Assembly: GCA_026874595.1 (NCBI GenBank)
Contig: CM049316.1
Coordinates: 15,005,839-15,069,838 of the forward strand
Direction of reading: 5' to 3'
From: Sipunculus nudus
Taxonomy: Eukaryota > Annelida > Sipuncula > Golfingiida > Sipunculidae
DNA: 64,000 bases
Made by a program: the position numbers and the translations under genes
Notes under the pieces: generated by a model
Seen by the model: only the letters and a program-made list of their open reading frames with translations
The model's database searches: none
Told to the model about the DNA's origin: nothing
Shown here: positions 23,301-32,710 of the stretch, piece by piece
Numbering within the stretch: position 1 is the first letter of the stretch
Layout: every line of letters starts with the position of its first letter

Positions 23301-26300
23301 TTGTAAGTATGTGATAAGAGCTCCTTGATTTATAAAAAAAATAAGGCTCGCTAAATTTGGATTTAATTATGCATTAATTGTGAGAGCATATTTTGGACCC
23401 AAATTATGCAGGGGTCCCCCCCACAGAGAGGGTTTATGTTAACGCAATTAATTGCATTACAAGCTTGATCATTCATCTTTTGTCAGTGTTGGCTCTCATT
23501 GATGCAATAATTTTCTTTAAAAATTTCAATTAAAAAATCCCCAGGCGCTTGAGAAAGGTAGTCCGTGTAAATTTACAAAATTTGACATTTGCGAAATCAA
23601 CATGTTTTGAAGTTGTGGCAAGTCTAACAATTACACTCATAGCACCAATACACATGTACATATAAACACACATTCCCTCCAATTAATCCTCACAAACCTG
23701 CTTAGACTCCCCATCCCCATTACACTTGCTATATGGTGTTTTATTATTAGTTGTGTAGTTAGATGCTCTGTCATAGTGTCATATATGCAGTCTGTATGTG
23801 ACAGAAGTCACCATAATTCCATCAGATCTTGTCAGAGTCTTTGATAATTGGATTTATTCTTGTCACAACCATAGATAAGCATATAAGGTAGATTATCAAT
23901 AAAGATATTGATTTAATAAACAAGTCCTAGTGTATGCTGTGTTGATTTTTTGCAGACAGCTCAAGCAGTCTGTGTATCTGCTGAAGAACCAGAAATGCAG
24001 CGACTGTAAACTCGGTCGTTCCTTCGCTGTTGATTGGGACAGTCCAATCACAGCCAGTACCAAGGACAGCAAGGTTACCTTGGCAACATTCTTTGATTTT
24101 TATGATGATGTGAGTACATATTTCTCAGGATAATTTTCCCTTACGCAAGAAATGTTAATGTGATAATAGGAACACCTGAATTTGTCAAACATAAATAAAG
24201 GTCTTTTCAGAGATAACTTCAAACAATTTTGCTAAATAAAAATAACTAGACCCTTGAAACATAAATATTAACCGAGATAGAAGCCAAAAACTGCATATTT
24301 TCAGATCGTCAAGTTTAACCCACAAATTTGGTAACCATGGTAATGGCAGCACAAAGCTACATGTGCGGAGGAATAAGCCAATGTTCCTAGTTTAAGATAC
24401 AACAATAAAAATTGTGCCATGTTTAAAATTATTTTAGATATTGCAGAAAAATATGTTACAGTGTTTCAGGTACCACGCCCCCTGGTGGCTATTTCCAAAA
24501 AATGAAAAACTGATTTCGAGATATTTATAAATAACACAAAATATATCAATTTCAAAGCCATTGTTAAAAAAATGCAACCTGTAGGTCATATTTAATGAAA
24601 TCTCGAAGACTCTCGTTTGACGAGAAATGGTGCGAGATTTGGTGAGACTTTCAGTTTTATCATGTCAAGCTGCCTATAAGGTACATAATGACCAAAACCA
24701 GACATCTGTAGCTTAAAAATTGACAAAGTTACAAAAAATGGTCGTGTTATTTCCAATTTCCATGATTTTTGCCCAAAAAATGTAACCATGGTAACGGCAA
24801 ATTTAAGTAAGCTACATGTCAAAAGAAAGGCCAGGTGATGATGAAAAAAATGAGCTATTGCAGAAGTGGATAAGCCTATTTATGGCAAAGTTATAGTGCA
24901 AAAACTGTTAACCATACCTGTCGTGACCTTAACCCTTGACCTTGGAGCAATGTTGACCAAAAACAATAGGGCACCTAAAAATCGGTTTGTCAATCAAGCC
25001 TGTAAGTTACAAGTTGATTGATGCAAAAGTGTGGCCTGGAGAGTCGTGACAAACAAACAAAACAGGCATACACAACTGACGAACATTTCGGCAAGCAACA
25101 AACAAAGTTTTACCCCAAAAATAGAGAAATCTGGCAATAGCGCACTTTGGCACCTATGCGCAAAAATAAGCCCATGGACCCCAGTTGAAGGTGCTGTGAT
25201 GGAAATGGCCCAATGTTTAATAGTTCTGGAGGTATAGCACCAAAACAAATATTCATGTTTTTTCATCTGCAACGCCCCCTGGCGGCCATTTCCAAAATCT
25301 GACAAAACAATTTCGAGATATTCTTGTGTTACATAAAATATCTCAGAATCAGTACGATTGCTGCAAATTTGAAAAATATCACGAAATTCCATGATTTCTC
25401 CCCAAAATTGCGTAACCATGGTAACACCAAATTTAAGTAAGCTACATGTCAAAAGAAAGGCCAGGTGATGACGAAAAAAATGAGCTATTGCAGAAGTGGA
25501 TAAGCCTATTTATGGCGAAGTTATAGTGCAAAAACCATTAACCATACCTGTCGTGACCTTGACCCTTGACCTTGGAGCAATGTTGACCAAAAACAATAGG
25601 GCACCTAGAAATCGGTTTGTAAGTCAAGCCTGTAAGTTATAAGTTGATTGATGCAAAAGTGTGGCCTGGAGAGTCGTGACAAACAAACAAAAAAGAGACA
25701 AACAGACATACGCAACTGACGAACATGCTTGCCGAAATCGAAGATTTCCGGCAAGCAATAAAATGCTTTATAACTGGTTGTAGACAGCAAATGAGACCAC
25801 TAGTGCCTTTGGCAAAAAGGGCAGACATATCATTTCTGAATCTTGTGATATGAATATGTTTAATCTGATCGTAATATGGTGATTTTTTTATATGCTAATG
25901 AGGTATTTTAACCAGATTGTGTATTCTTGAGCAGAAAATAGAATATTACACTTACATTTATGCTTCACACTTGCCTTGAATGTTTATAAATAAGAACAAT
26001 ATTCATTCAGTCAGCAGTAACTGAACAATTTATTATAATGTGAGTGTATGACTTAACATGCTACTGAAGATCCCAGTGAGCTTCTGTCCTAAATATAATA
26101 TGATATAACCAAAATTATGTTGCCTTTGGAGCTCTGTGTGCAGAGTTCTGTTAAAAACGGTCATATTATTTAATATTAAATAAATTAAAAAATAATTTAG
26201 TTAAAATAATGGGGTCTCTGGACTCTAGCTTTAAAAAATTATCAGAATTTGATCAAACCTAGGTGCCCATTTATTTTGACATTACATATGTATATACATA

Positions 26301-29300
26301 TGTCTTGAAAATAAATTTTACAGAACACATACTGCTTAGATTAGAAAAGAGTGCTTTGTCAAAAAAAAACAAGATAGGTTTACCGGTTAAAAATCTGTGT
26401 ATTGTTCAGAGGGCAAAGGGTTTTATTCATACTTATATTTTTTTGCCAGGGTGTTCTTGATGTCATAGTGATGGAGGAAGGTCCCACAGGTACTAAAGTG
26501 CGAGGTCTCAAGAACCTGTTTGATGGGGATGCCTGCTTTGTCAAGGTGACAGGTATGGAATCCTTCCATTATCATCAAAACCACTTACTGCAAAGGTATA
26601 TAGTGACATTCCCAAAGGAAAATATTCCAACAGCTTTTATTAGATAATTATGTCTTGAATATCTTGTGACACTCCCATACTTATAAACTCACGGTAATTA
26701 TTCATCATTTGAGTCAACCTATTGCCTTCTCCTTCCAATGTTGATAATGTTGTGATCATATCCTTTACATAAATTAAAAAAAACTAGTGGTGAAATGTCT
26801 TCTAAATTTGCTCATCGAGTGCATGCTTGGTAGAAAATTATAACTCCAATATTTGATCTTTTCCCTTGATATGGTTGTTTATATTATTATGCCATGACAG
26901 CAGTAGTTTTATAGTACCCTTTATGTATATGGTACATTTTATGTACCATGATGTACCATTATTCATTTTTAAGGGAGGACAGATTTAAATATATTTTGTA
27001 CATAATACCTGTTATTTTTTTTTTTTCAGTGACCAGTGGCTTGTGTCTATCCAAGTGTCCCAATGGTCAGCCTGTGAGTATTACACCTAATTATGTAATT
27101 AACAGCACAAGATTGCCATTAGATTTGTGTCTCAAGTGATTATGTTAGTATTGCCAAAACCAAGTACGGCAAATAAATCTGTGATTATAAATGATTTGTA
27201 CATATTTATGTATAGCTTTCTTAGACAAACATAAAAAAACAGCCAGTTGGTACTGTCAGCATTCATTTGGAAATAAGTACATCATTTTTAGCTTTTCAGC
27301 AGAACTTCACCTCATAAACACAGGAAAACTTGTTTTTTTAAACCATTTATAAAAATATTAAAAACATTGTATCATCCATAAAAAATGATTACCAATTGAA
27401 CATAGGAAGTTTTATAAAATCATCAGAAAAACATGGTCACTTCATTTTTCCGCGATTAAGTGGAAATATCAGAAACCAAATAAAAACTTGTAAGTCACTT
27501 TGTTTGAAACCAGCAATAATGATCTTTGTTTATATTTCAGCCATATGGTGTGAACCAGCCTGGACCATCAATAAAATACCAGACCATTGGAGCTGAGGGC
27601 CAGCTACAACACAGTTGTGGTGGGTATTTAAAGTCAGATGATATGTACTGATGTCTGAACAAAACCTACTAAGACAGCACGTTAAAAATAGCTGAATATT
27701 CATGACATATATACAAAGTAAATTTGAAATTAAATATAAGAACAGGTATATACTTGTCAGATAGTGCTAATGTTTTATAATCTGATGACTAACCAACATC
27801 AGTTACCTTAATGGCCAATAGTGGGCAAGTTTATCCTTTTTATATACCTTAAAGCTTTGGTAAGCCAGTGTCTTTTTTAACCGAATTAACTCTGGTGTTG
27901 CCACAAAAACATACCAAAGAATTAGAAACCCATGAAACTCATTATAAATATTACCAATGAAGTCTTTCTCCTGAGTTAAATTCTCGGCAGATTTTACATA
28001 TTTAATGAGGTCAGAGGACACTAGACTTCTGTATGACATTACTTGTAACTTCATGTCATTACTTGTAATATCATTGTATAATGTTATTGGTATTGTACTG
28101 AAAGAGCTAACTTTATTTTACTGAAGTGAACCTGCAGTTAGCATTGTTATGCCTAAATACCAGCCTTGTTGTGAATATTGTTTCCTTCTCAGGGGTTCAG
28201 CACTGAATTTCTCATGATTACTATTGATTTCTTATTTATTTTCAGCTGCACAGCTATCGCAATCAGCCCACTTTGCATTACAGCTGCCGTACACAGTGTT
28301 TGGGCTGGGCATGTCACCAAATTTTGTAGACAAGTTGTTTGTGGGAATACCCAGTAAAACCATACATAAGGTAGGTATACTAAAATTACTGGGAATTAAT
28401 TGAAACTAGAGGCTAATAAGAGCCTGCATGAATACCTCCACCAGAATTCTAATCAGAACACTTAGGTCAGTGTTCCTGCATACTCAGTGTCTCAGTGCAT
28501 CAACCTGGTTCACAGAAAAGCTCTAGAACTAAGCCGCCCCTGCAACCAATAAGTGGCCCCACAACTGAAAAGAATCCTGTGAATTAAAAATACATTATTG
28601 TGATTCCGATTACCTCCAAAACTTAATGGACTGTTTCTTTGTAGTTAATCTATCCCTCTTCATAATTTTCCTAAATTTGCTAGGGGGGGGAAAATAAAAT
28701 GATATCAACTTCCGGTGGATTTATATTACATGACAGCTCTGCTATGGTGTTGTACATACTCTGTTGTATTACACCCTCGGCTATTTAATACCTGTCATAT
28801 CCCAGGTATACTTATAGTTATTCATCCTCATGTAAATACTCAAAACAAATCTGTTTCATAGAAATATTTGATAATGTATTCCACTTCCCATTAAGACTTC
28901 AGCATTAACCAGGTTCAAGAACAAAAATTATAGCCCTTTGTTTTGAGCTATATTCATTTTCTATAAATTGAGCATTTAACCAGTGAGATGTACAGAAAAC
29001 CCCAGAGGTACACTATAAATAGAATCTTATTTGTAATAATTTAATAATTTGTCCTTCTTTATTTTCAGAAACGTGTATCAAGTTGGACTCAGATAATCCC
29101 CAACTCCCAGCTGATCGTTATTCCATACCCTATCAACATGCCACACAGGTAAGATAATCTTGATGGCACTGATATCTGTGTGAGCTTATCAGATACCACT
29201 TTCACACACAAAATGGTTTAAATTTTTTTTGCAGTGCTGAAAATGTAACATGACCTTAAAGGTTAGAGGTCATACTGGTGTCAAAGTTCATGCTGATCAC

Positions 29301-32300
29301 TCACAACTTGCTCACATACCATACTATTGGAAGGAAATTAATAAAAGATTCTGGTAAACTTAAATACTATTTATTAAAACAACAATAACAGTTACTTTAG
29401 CAATTAAAAATGATGAAGGATCCTTCCCCAATGAAGAACCAATAATTATAACTCCCAGAGATTACAAAATAGTTGAAATAATGCCAGAAATGTCCTAGAG
29501 CCAATCACAAAATACCCCGAATTACCTGAAGAAATTTTACACAATATTATGTTGACTGGTCTGGAGATCTCACTGTGCTTAATGAGATGAGTAGGTCAGA
29601 CGCTGATCGCTGTTGTCAAGCTGTGTTGGAGGAGCTGTCTGGCAATGGGCACAAGTTGAGCTGTCTAGACTATCTGACCCAGACACTGCTAAACGCCCCC
29701 TTTTTATAGATGTTCTGGCGGACGCCCGTTTGATGGGTAGAAGGCTATCTAACCGGCAGAAGACTGTCTGACCCGCAGAAACTACTCTGACAGGCAGAGG
29801 CAGGCCTGACCAGTACCGGCAAACTAAACTGGCCATGCCTTACTTCCTACTCCCCTTTACAATAATTGTATCTGCCAAAACAAAGTTTTGCAGATACTAT
29901 GTTTTTGACCGGGTTCCGCCGCCGTATTCGTTTCCGGAGTAACCCTCTAAGACTACTGGACCAATTTTTCCAAAACTTACACCAATTATCGATACACATG
30001 TGAACTGGTGCCTAATTATTCAGCATTGACCTCTGACCTTTCCTTTCTCCAGTGCGTCTGTTTTGACACATTAACCCACATATCTTTGGACCTGTGTGAC
30101 CAATCAGAAAAAAATTTTTTGTACAAATGTAGCCCTTGGATAGCTTTATAACATACACAAAAAATGGTGGTGCCACCTGTAACCATTTTTTCACAGCGTC
30201 CATCTGTTCGTCTGCCTTGGGTTAAAATCATTCATATCTCTGCAGTGGTTTGACTAATTCACCTGAAATTCGGCATGCATATACATCCTGGACAGCTTTC
30301 TTGATTTTATGACAGGTGGCGCCACCTACATTTACGTTCACGCTGCAGACATCCATGCTTATATCTCTGGACTGGTTTGACACATCTTCCTGAAAATTTG
30401 CATGTGTTTAGATCTCAAATAGCTCTTCATCATATAAGAAATTGGTGGCGCCACCTGCAACCATTTTTGCACAGCGTCCATATATTTGTTTGACTTGGGC
30501 TAAAATCACTCATATCTCGGCAGTGGTTTGACTTATTCACATGAAATATGGCATGTGTATACATCCTGGATGGCTTTCTTGATTTTATGACAGGTGGCGC
30601 CACCTACATACACGTTCACACTGCAGACATCCAAGCTCATATCTTGGGAACCGTTTGACCAATCAGGAAAAAATTTTTACACAAATGTAGCCCTTTGATA
30701 GCTTTATAATGTACACAAAAATGGTGGCGCCACCTGCAGCCATTTTTGCACAGCAACTAAATTACCTGAAATTCAGGATGTGTATACATCCTGCATAGCT
30801 TTCTTGATTTTATGACAGGTGGCGCCACCTACATTCACATCACACTGTAGACATCCATGCTTATATCTCCGGACTCATTCGACCAATCAGGAAAAAAATT
30901 TACACAAATGTAGCCCTTGGATAGCTTTATAATATTCACAAAAATGGTGGCGCCACCTGCAGCCATTTTTGCACAGCGTCCATCTGTTTGTCTGCTGTGG
31001 GATAAAATCACTCATATCTCTGCAGTGGTTTGACTTTTCCACCTGAAATTTTGCATGTGTACACATCTTGGATAGATTCTTGTTCATATTACAGGTGGCG
31101 CCACCTACAATTTTGTTTACGTGGCAGACATCCATTATAATATGTAACACATGTTACTCTATTTCCCCTTGCCACTCAATCCATGCCTCACTTCACCCGT
31201 CCTACTCTGATTTTGGCGGATACACGTATTCGCTTGTGGACTACCCGTATTCTAGTTTACCAACAGAGTTTCTCACCTGAATTAAATTCTCTGTAAAACC
31301 CCTGCATATTTAATGAGGTCAGAGGTTACAAGACATGATGGGTGCAAAATGCATTCTTGTTGTGTTTTTGTCATACTGTCATAATACTGTTTCAATAATT
31401 CATAGTGTACAACCTTGGAAATTGGGTCAAGGTAAAAAATAAATTTCAGGTGCAAATCTGTTACCATTGACTAATGGTTTGCTCAAATGTTAGTTTTGAA
31501 AGTGAGCCATATATGAGATATATCACAAACATGAGCAGAAGGAAGAAAAAATAAGAAGAAATATACTTGTAATCGATGCTTTTACACTCTGGGGACCTTA
31601 GAAAGTCCACATTTTTTGTACATCATAATGAACACTGTGTCTGTCAAACTCTCATTGATTCACTGTTGTTATTTACACTTTATAACTGCCTGTAGAGATG
31701 AAAAGTCTTACAGCTGAATATTACATACTTTATTACACGGGGGAAAATACATACATTTTTACAGAATAGTATATAACTTTATAACTCTCCTTACAGATGG
31801 GAGTCTCACATTTTATATGGTGTATATTACATATTTTTTTTATGTCATAATGAGCTATGTGTCTCTCATTTATTCACACTTATTATATAACTTTTATAAC
31901 TCTTATTACAGTTGGAAAAATAAGCTATTTGTGACCCCAAGTCGTCTTGTGCTGATCACGGCCGCGGTCCTTCTAGGAACATGTGGTTTCATAGGTGGCA
32001 TTGTGGGAATACTCTACTGGCGGGAAAAGGTAGGTGTACAGTTGATCAATACACAGAAGCTGGATGCCAGATAAAACTATTCAATTGTTTAATCAGGTCT
32101 AATTTTGTAAATTTAAAAGGACCTGTTAATTAGCTGGATCAAGTTTCAGCCATGATGAGCTATAGTGATAGTTCTTTTGTCAACATTCTTTTTCAGCCAT
32201 ACGTTCATCAGACCTTTCATACAACAGGGCGTGGATCATAACCTTCAGACCTAAAAAATTAACCATCAGACAAGTCCTGGTAAAATCTCCTTGGACACCC

Positions 32301-32550
32301 AAAGTTAGATCACACTGACTTATATTCTGCAAGCTACCTTACAAAAAAAATGCTTTTAATCAGCATGAATGTCAGACTAAATTTTAAGTGTTATCCTGTT
32401 GACAACATTAATATAATGTACCAAGGCAGCTAGCAATGAGTGATAGTGTCACAGCATGTAGAAATTACAGCATCAGCTGTTTATTTACAGAGAGAAGACA
32501 AAATGGAGAAGAGACAGGATGCCCACAAGTTTCATTTTGATGCCATGTGA
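14123..32550 (+). CDS. ITFG1: ITFG1 orthologue (T-cell immunomodulatory protein / LINKIN), complete, 17 coding exons
   Basis: Type I membrane glycoprotein of the FG-GAP repeat family; the animal orthologues (human TIP/ITFG1, worm LINKIN) act in cell adhesion and extracellular signalling. Joined exons: 14123-14306, 14867-15100, 16270-16321, 16780-16851, 19224-19333, 20002-20048, 20567-20648, 21671-21759, 22340-22494, 23956-24109, 26450-26552, 27030-27073, 27541-27619, 28246-28370, 29069-29148, 31912-32029, 32491-32550. They total 1788 nt (595 aa plus stop); human is about 612 aa. Signal peptide about 1-22. Seven Ca-loop-like FG-GAP repeats start at D46, D105, D157, D210, D259, D324 and D389, consistent with a seven-bladed propeller. 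'GVNQPGP', 'AQLSQSAHFALQLPY' and 'IIPNSQLIVIPYP' are strongly conserved family blocks. TM helix about 549-573, then a short basic tail ending 'HKFHFDAM', as in vertebrates. Every junction is GT..AG and in phase. The start has A at -3. Full-length and apparently functional. Confidence 0.96.
14867..15100 (+). CDS. ITFG1: ITFG1 coding exon 2
   Basis: Acceptor ccacag, donor gtaagt. Encodes repeat 2 with the classic Ca loop D105-F-D107-G-D109...D113 followed by LLVTALLG. Confidence 0.95.
15135..15533 (+). mobile_element. MITE with 38-bp terminal inverted repeats, in ITFG1 intron 2
   Basis: The left end (TAAAGCCCCTTTCTCACC then GCCTACGTAGAGTTACGT) matches the reverse complement of the right end at 32 of 38 positions. 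The body is about 400 bp with repeated 'ctgcgta/tgcgtag' words. No convincing target duplication was read. It encodes nothing recognisable. Confidence 0.7.
16270..16321 (+). CDS. ITFG1: ITFG1 coding exon 3
   Basis: Short exon (52 nt) between tttttacag and gtaagt; encodes DNYTVIPEQLVDEPLMF, containing a possible N-glycosylation site (NYT). Confidence 0.9.
16780..16851 (+). CDS. ITFG1: ITFG1 coding exon 4
   Basis: Acceptor cattcacag, donor gtaagt. Encodes repeat 3: D157-F-D159-A-D161...D165, then LLGEITPGQKKVWST. Confidence 0.93.
17744..18346 (+). mobile_element. Nested hAT-like element (about 600 bp)
   Basis: Left end TAGTGGTGGG and reversed right end TAGTGTTGGG form a short TIR. The flanks TTACCAAC (17736-17743) and ATACCAAC (18347-18354) match at 7 of 8, consistent with an aged 8-bp hAT target duplication. 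The interior has repeated ATCGAT-containing words near the ends. It lies wholly inside the 17184-19133 element. Confidence 0.75.
18505..18615 (+). repeat. TAATAG short tandem repeats
   Basis: Clusters of 'taatagtaatagtaatag' at about 18515 and 18550, with related words to 18610, inside the outer hAT element. Confidence 0.7.
19224..19333 (+). CDS. ITFG1: ITFG1 coding exon 5
   Basis: Acceptor tttaatttcag, donor gtaagt. Encodes repeat 4 up to D210-L-N212-N-N214; 'VPHSNAFLDLNNNFNSD' spans the next junction. The preceding intron holds the hAT elements. Confidence 0.93.
20002..20048 (+). CDS. ITFG1: ITFG1 coding exon 6
   Basis: 47-nt exon, acceptor catttgcag, donor gtaagt; encodes LMLSASDGYEIWNNN, the strand after repeat 4. 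Confidence 0.9.
20567..20648 (+). CDS. ITFG1: ITFG1 coding exon 7
   Basis: Starts in phase 0 after 'ttctgaag', ends before gtgagt. Encodes EGEWTLNTTEKFPENV and HIGQSSFADI, leading into repeat 5. The acceptor is AG after a weak pyrimidine tract but is the only in-frame choice seen. Confidence 0.9.
21671..21759 (+). CDS. ITFG1: ITFG1 coding exon 8
   Basis: Acceptor attgttacag, donor gttagt. Completes repeat 5 (D259-I-N261-A-D263...D267) and encodes IVPVCEDDACSVSKIW, with two cysteines flanking the acidic loop as in vertebrates. Confidence 0.93.
22340..22494 (+). CDS. ITFG1: ITFG1 coding exon 9
   Basis: Acceptor gatttccag, donor gtgagt. Encodes WGFVNKSSFPVTLHVGDIDL and DGYPDLLVTLG: repeat 6 with the full Ca loop D324-D326-D328-D332. 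Confidence 0.95.
22543..23256 (+). mobile_element. TTAA-type non-autonomous element, copy 2, in ITFG1 intron 9
   Basis: Left end TTAAAGGGACATAATCAGG; reversed right end TTACAGGGTCCCTATCACC. It matches the 11234-11716 copy in order over its outer parts and adds about 230 bp in the middle, so copy 1 is deleted or this copy has an insertion. No coding capacity. Confidence 0.65.
23956..24109 (+). CDS. ITFG1: ITFG1 coding exon 10
   Basis: Acceptor tttttgcag, donor gtgagt. Encodes YLLKNQKCSDCKLGRSFAV and the start of repeat 7 (ATFFDFYDD). Confidence 0.94.
24180..25757 (+). repeat. Tandemly duplicated repeat with 3' hairpin, in ITFG1 intron 10
   Basis: 24781-25060 and 25411-25690 are near-identical direct copies offset by exactly 630 bp (shared 'gctacatgtcaaaagaaagg', 'gtggcctggagagtcgtgac'). 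Earlier, 'acgccccctgg' recurs at 24475 and 25272 in weaker copies. The second copy ends in a strong hairpin, TGCTTGCCGAAATC (25726-25739) pairing with GATTTCCGGCAAGCA (25743-25757). The first copy keeps only part of the 3' arm. This looks like a partially duplicated mobile element of unknown class. Confidence 0.6.
26450..26552 (+). CDS. ITFG1: ITFG1 coding exon 11
   Basis: Acceptor ttttgccag. Completes repeat 7 (D389...D393-GVL-D397) and encodes DACFVKVT. The donor gtatgg at 26553 is chosen over gtgaca at 26547 because the latter puts a stop at the start of exon 12. Confidence 0.92.
27030..27073 (+). CDS. ITFG1: ITFG1 coding exon 12
   Basis: 44-nt exon after a long T tract; encodes TSGLCLSKCPNGQP, the conserved paired-Cys segment. 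Donor gtgagt. Confidence 0.93.
27541..27619 (+). CDS. ITFG1: ITFG1 coding exon 13
   Basis: Acceptor tatatttcag; donor gtgggt is non-consensus at +3/+4 but keeps phase. Encodes PYGVNQPGPSIKYQTIGAEG. Confidence 0.92.
28246..28370 (+). CDS. ITFG1: ITFG1 coding exon 14
   Basis: Acceptor tattttcag, donor gtaggt. Encodes QLSQSAHFALQLPYTVFGLG, one of the most conserved family blocks. Confidence 0.95.
29069..29148 (+). CDS. ITFG1: ITFG1 coding exon 15
   Basis: Acceptor attttcag, donor gtaaga. Encodes WTQIIPNSQLIVIPYPINMP, which matches the pre-membrane block of the family. Confidence 0.95.
29866..31256 (+). mobile_element. Helitron-like non-autonomous element, copy 2, in ITFG1 intron 15
   Basis: Same architecture as copy 1: A-flanked 5' TTGTATCTGCC, ending CTAG (31253-31256) before T, inverted GGCGGATAC upstream of a weaker 3' hairpin, and a palindrome array between. 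The 5' hairpin GTATCTGCCAAAAC/GTTTTGCAGATAC is preserved by paired changes relative to copy 1. No protein is encoded. Confidence 0.65.
30166..31105 (+). repeat. Palindrome array 2
   Basis: GGTGGCGCCACC at 30315, 30444, 30593, 30723, 30818, 30946 and 31094, preceded by GGTGGTGCCACC at 30166. Spacings are 149, 129, 149, 130, 95, 128 and 148; the 95 reflects a deletion of about 54 bp within one unit. Unit text matches array 1. Confidence 0.88.
31912..32029 (+). CDS. ITFG1: ITFG1 coding exon 16
   Basis: Acceptor tcttattacag, donor gtaggt. Encodes the single membrane helix (LVLITAAVLLGTCGFIGGIV, then GILYW) and the first cytosolic residues REK. Confidence 0.95.
32491..32550 (+). CDS. ITFG1: ITFG1 coding exon 17 with stop
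   Basis: Acceptor tttatttacag. Encodes the cytosolic tail REDKMEKRQDAHKFHFDAM then TGA at 32548-32550. Confidence 0.95.
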   Translation, partial: REDKMEKRQDAHKFHFDAM

Positions 32551-32710
32551 TCATGTGATCAAAACAGGGAGGAATCCTCACAAAACTGTGATATCATAGT
32601 CAAGACAAGCATGTTTGAATATCATGTAAAGGTTAATCTTATTAAATAAGATATGAGACTTTTGCGACAATGTATTTTCAAATAAATTTGTCAATAAAAT
32701 TTAATTATTT
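32551..32710 (+). terminator. Likely ITFG1 3' UTR and polyadenylation signals
   Basis: Two AATAAA hexamers (32681-32686 and 32693-32698) lie about 135-150 nt after the stop, with T/GT-rich sequence ('gtatgatgtttggctgt') soon after. A longer 3' UTR using later signals cannot be excluded. Confidence 0.5.

Noticed and set aside
26547-26552. Alternative ITFG1 exon 11 donor at gtgaca
   Set aside because: Using it makes exon 12 begin with an in-frame TGA; the gtatgg donor restores the conserved FVKVTVTSGLC.
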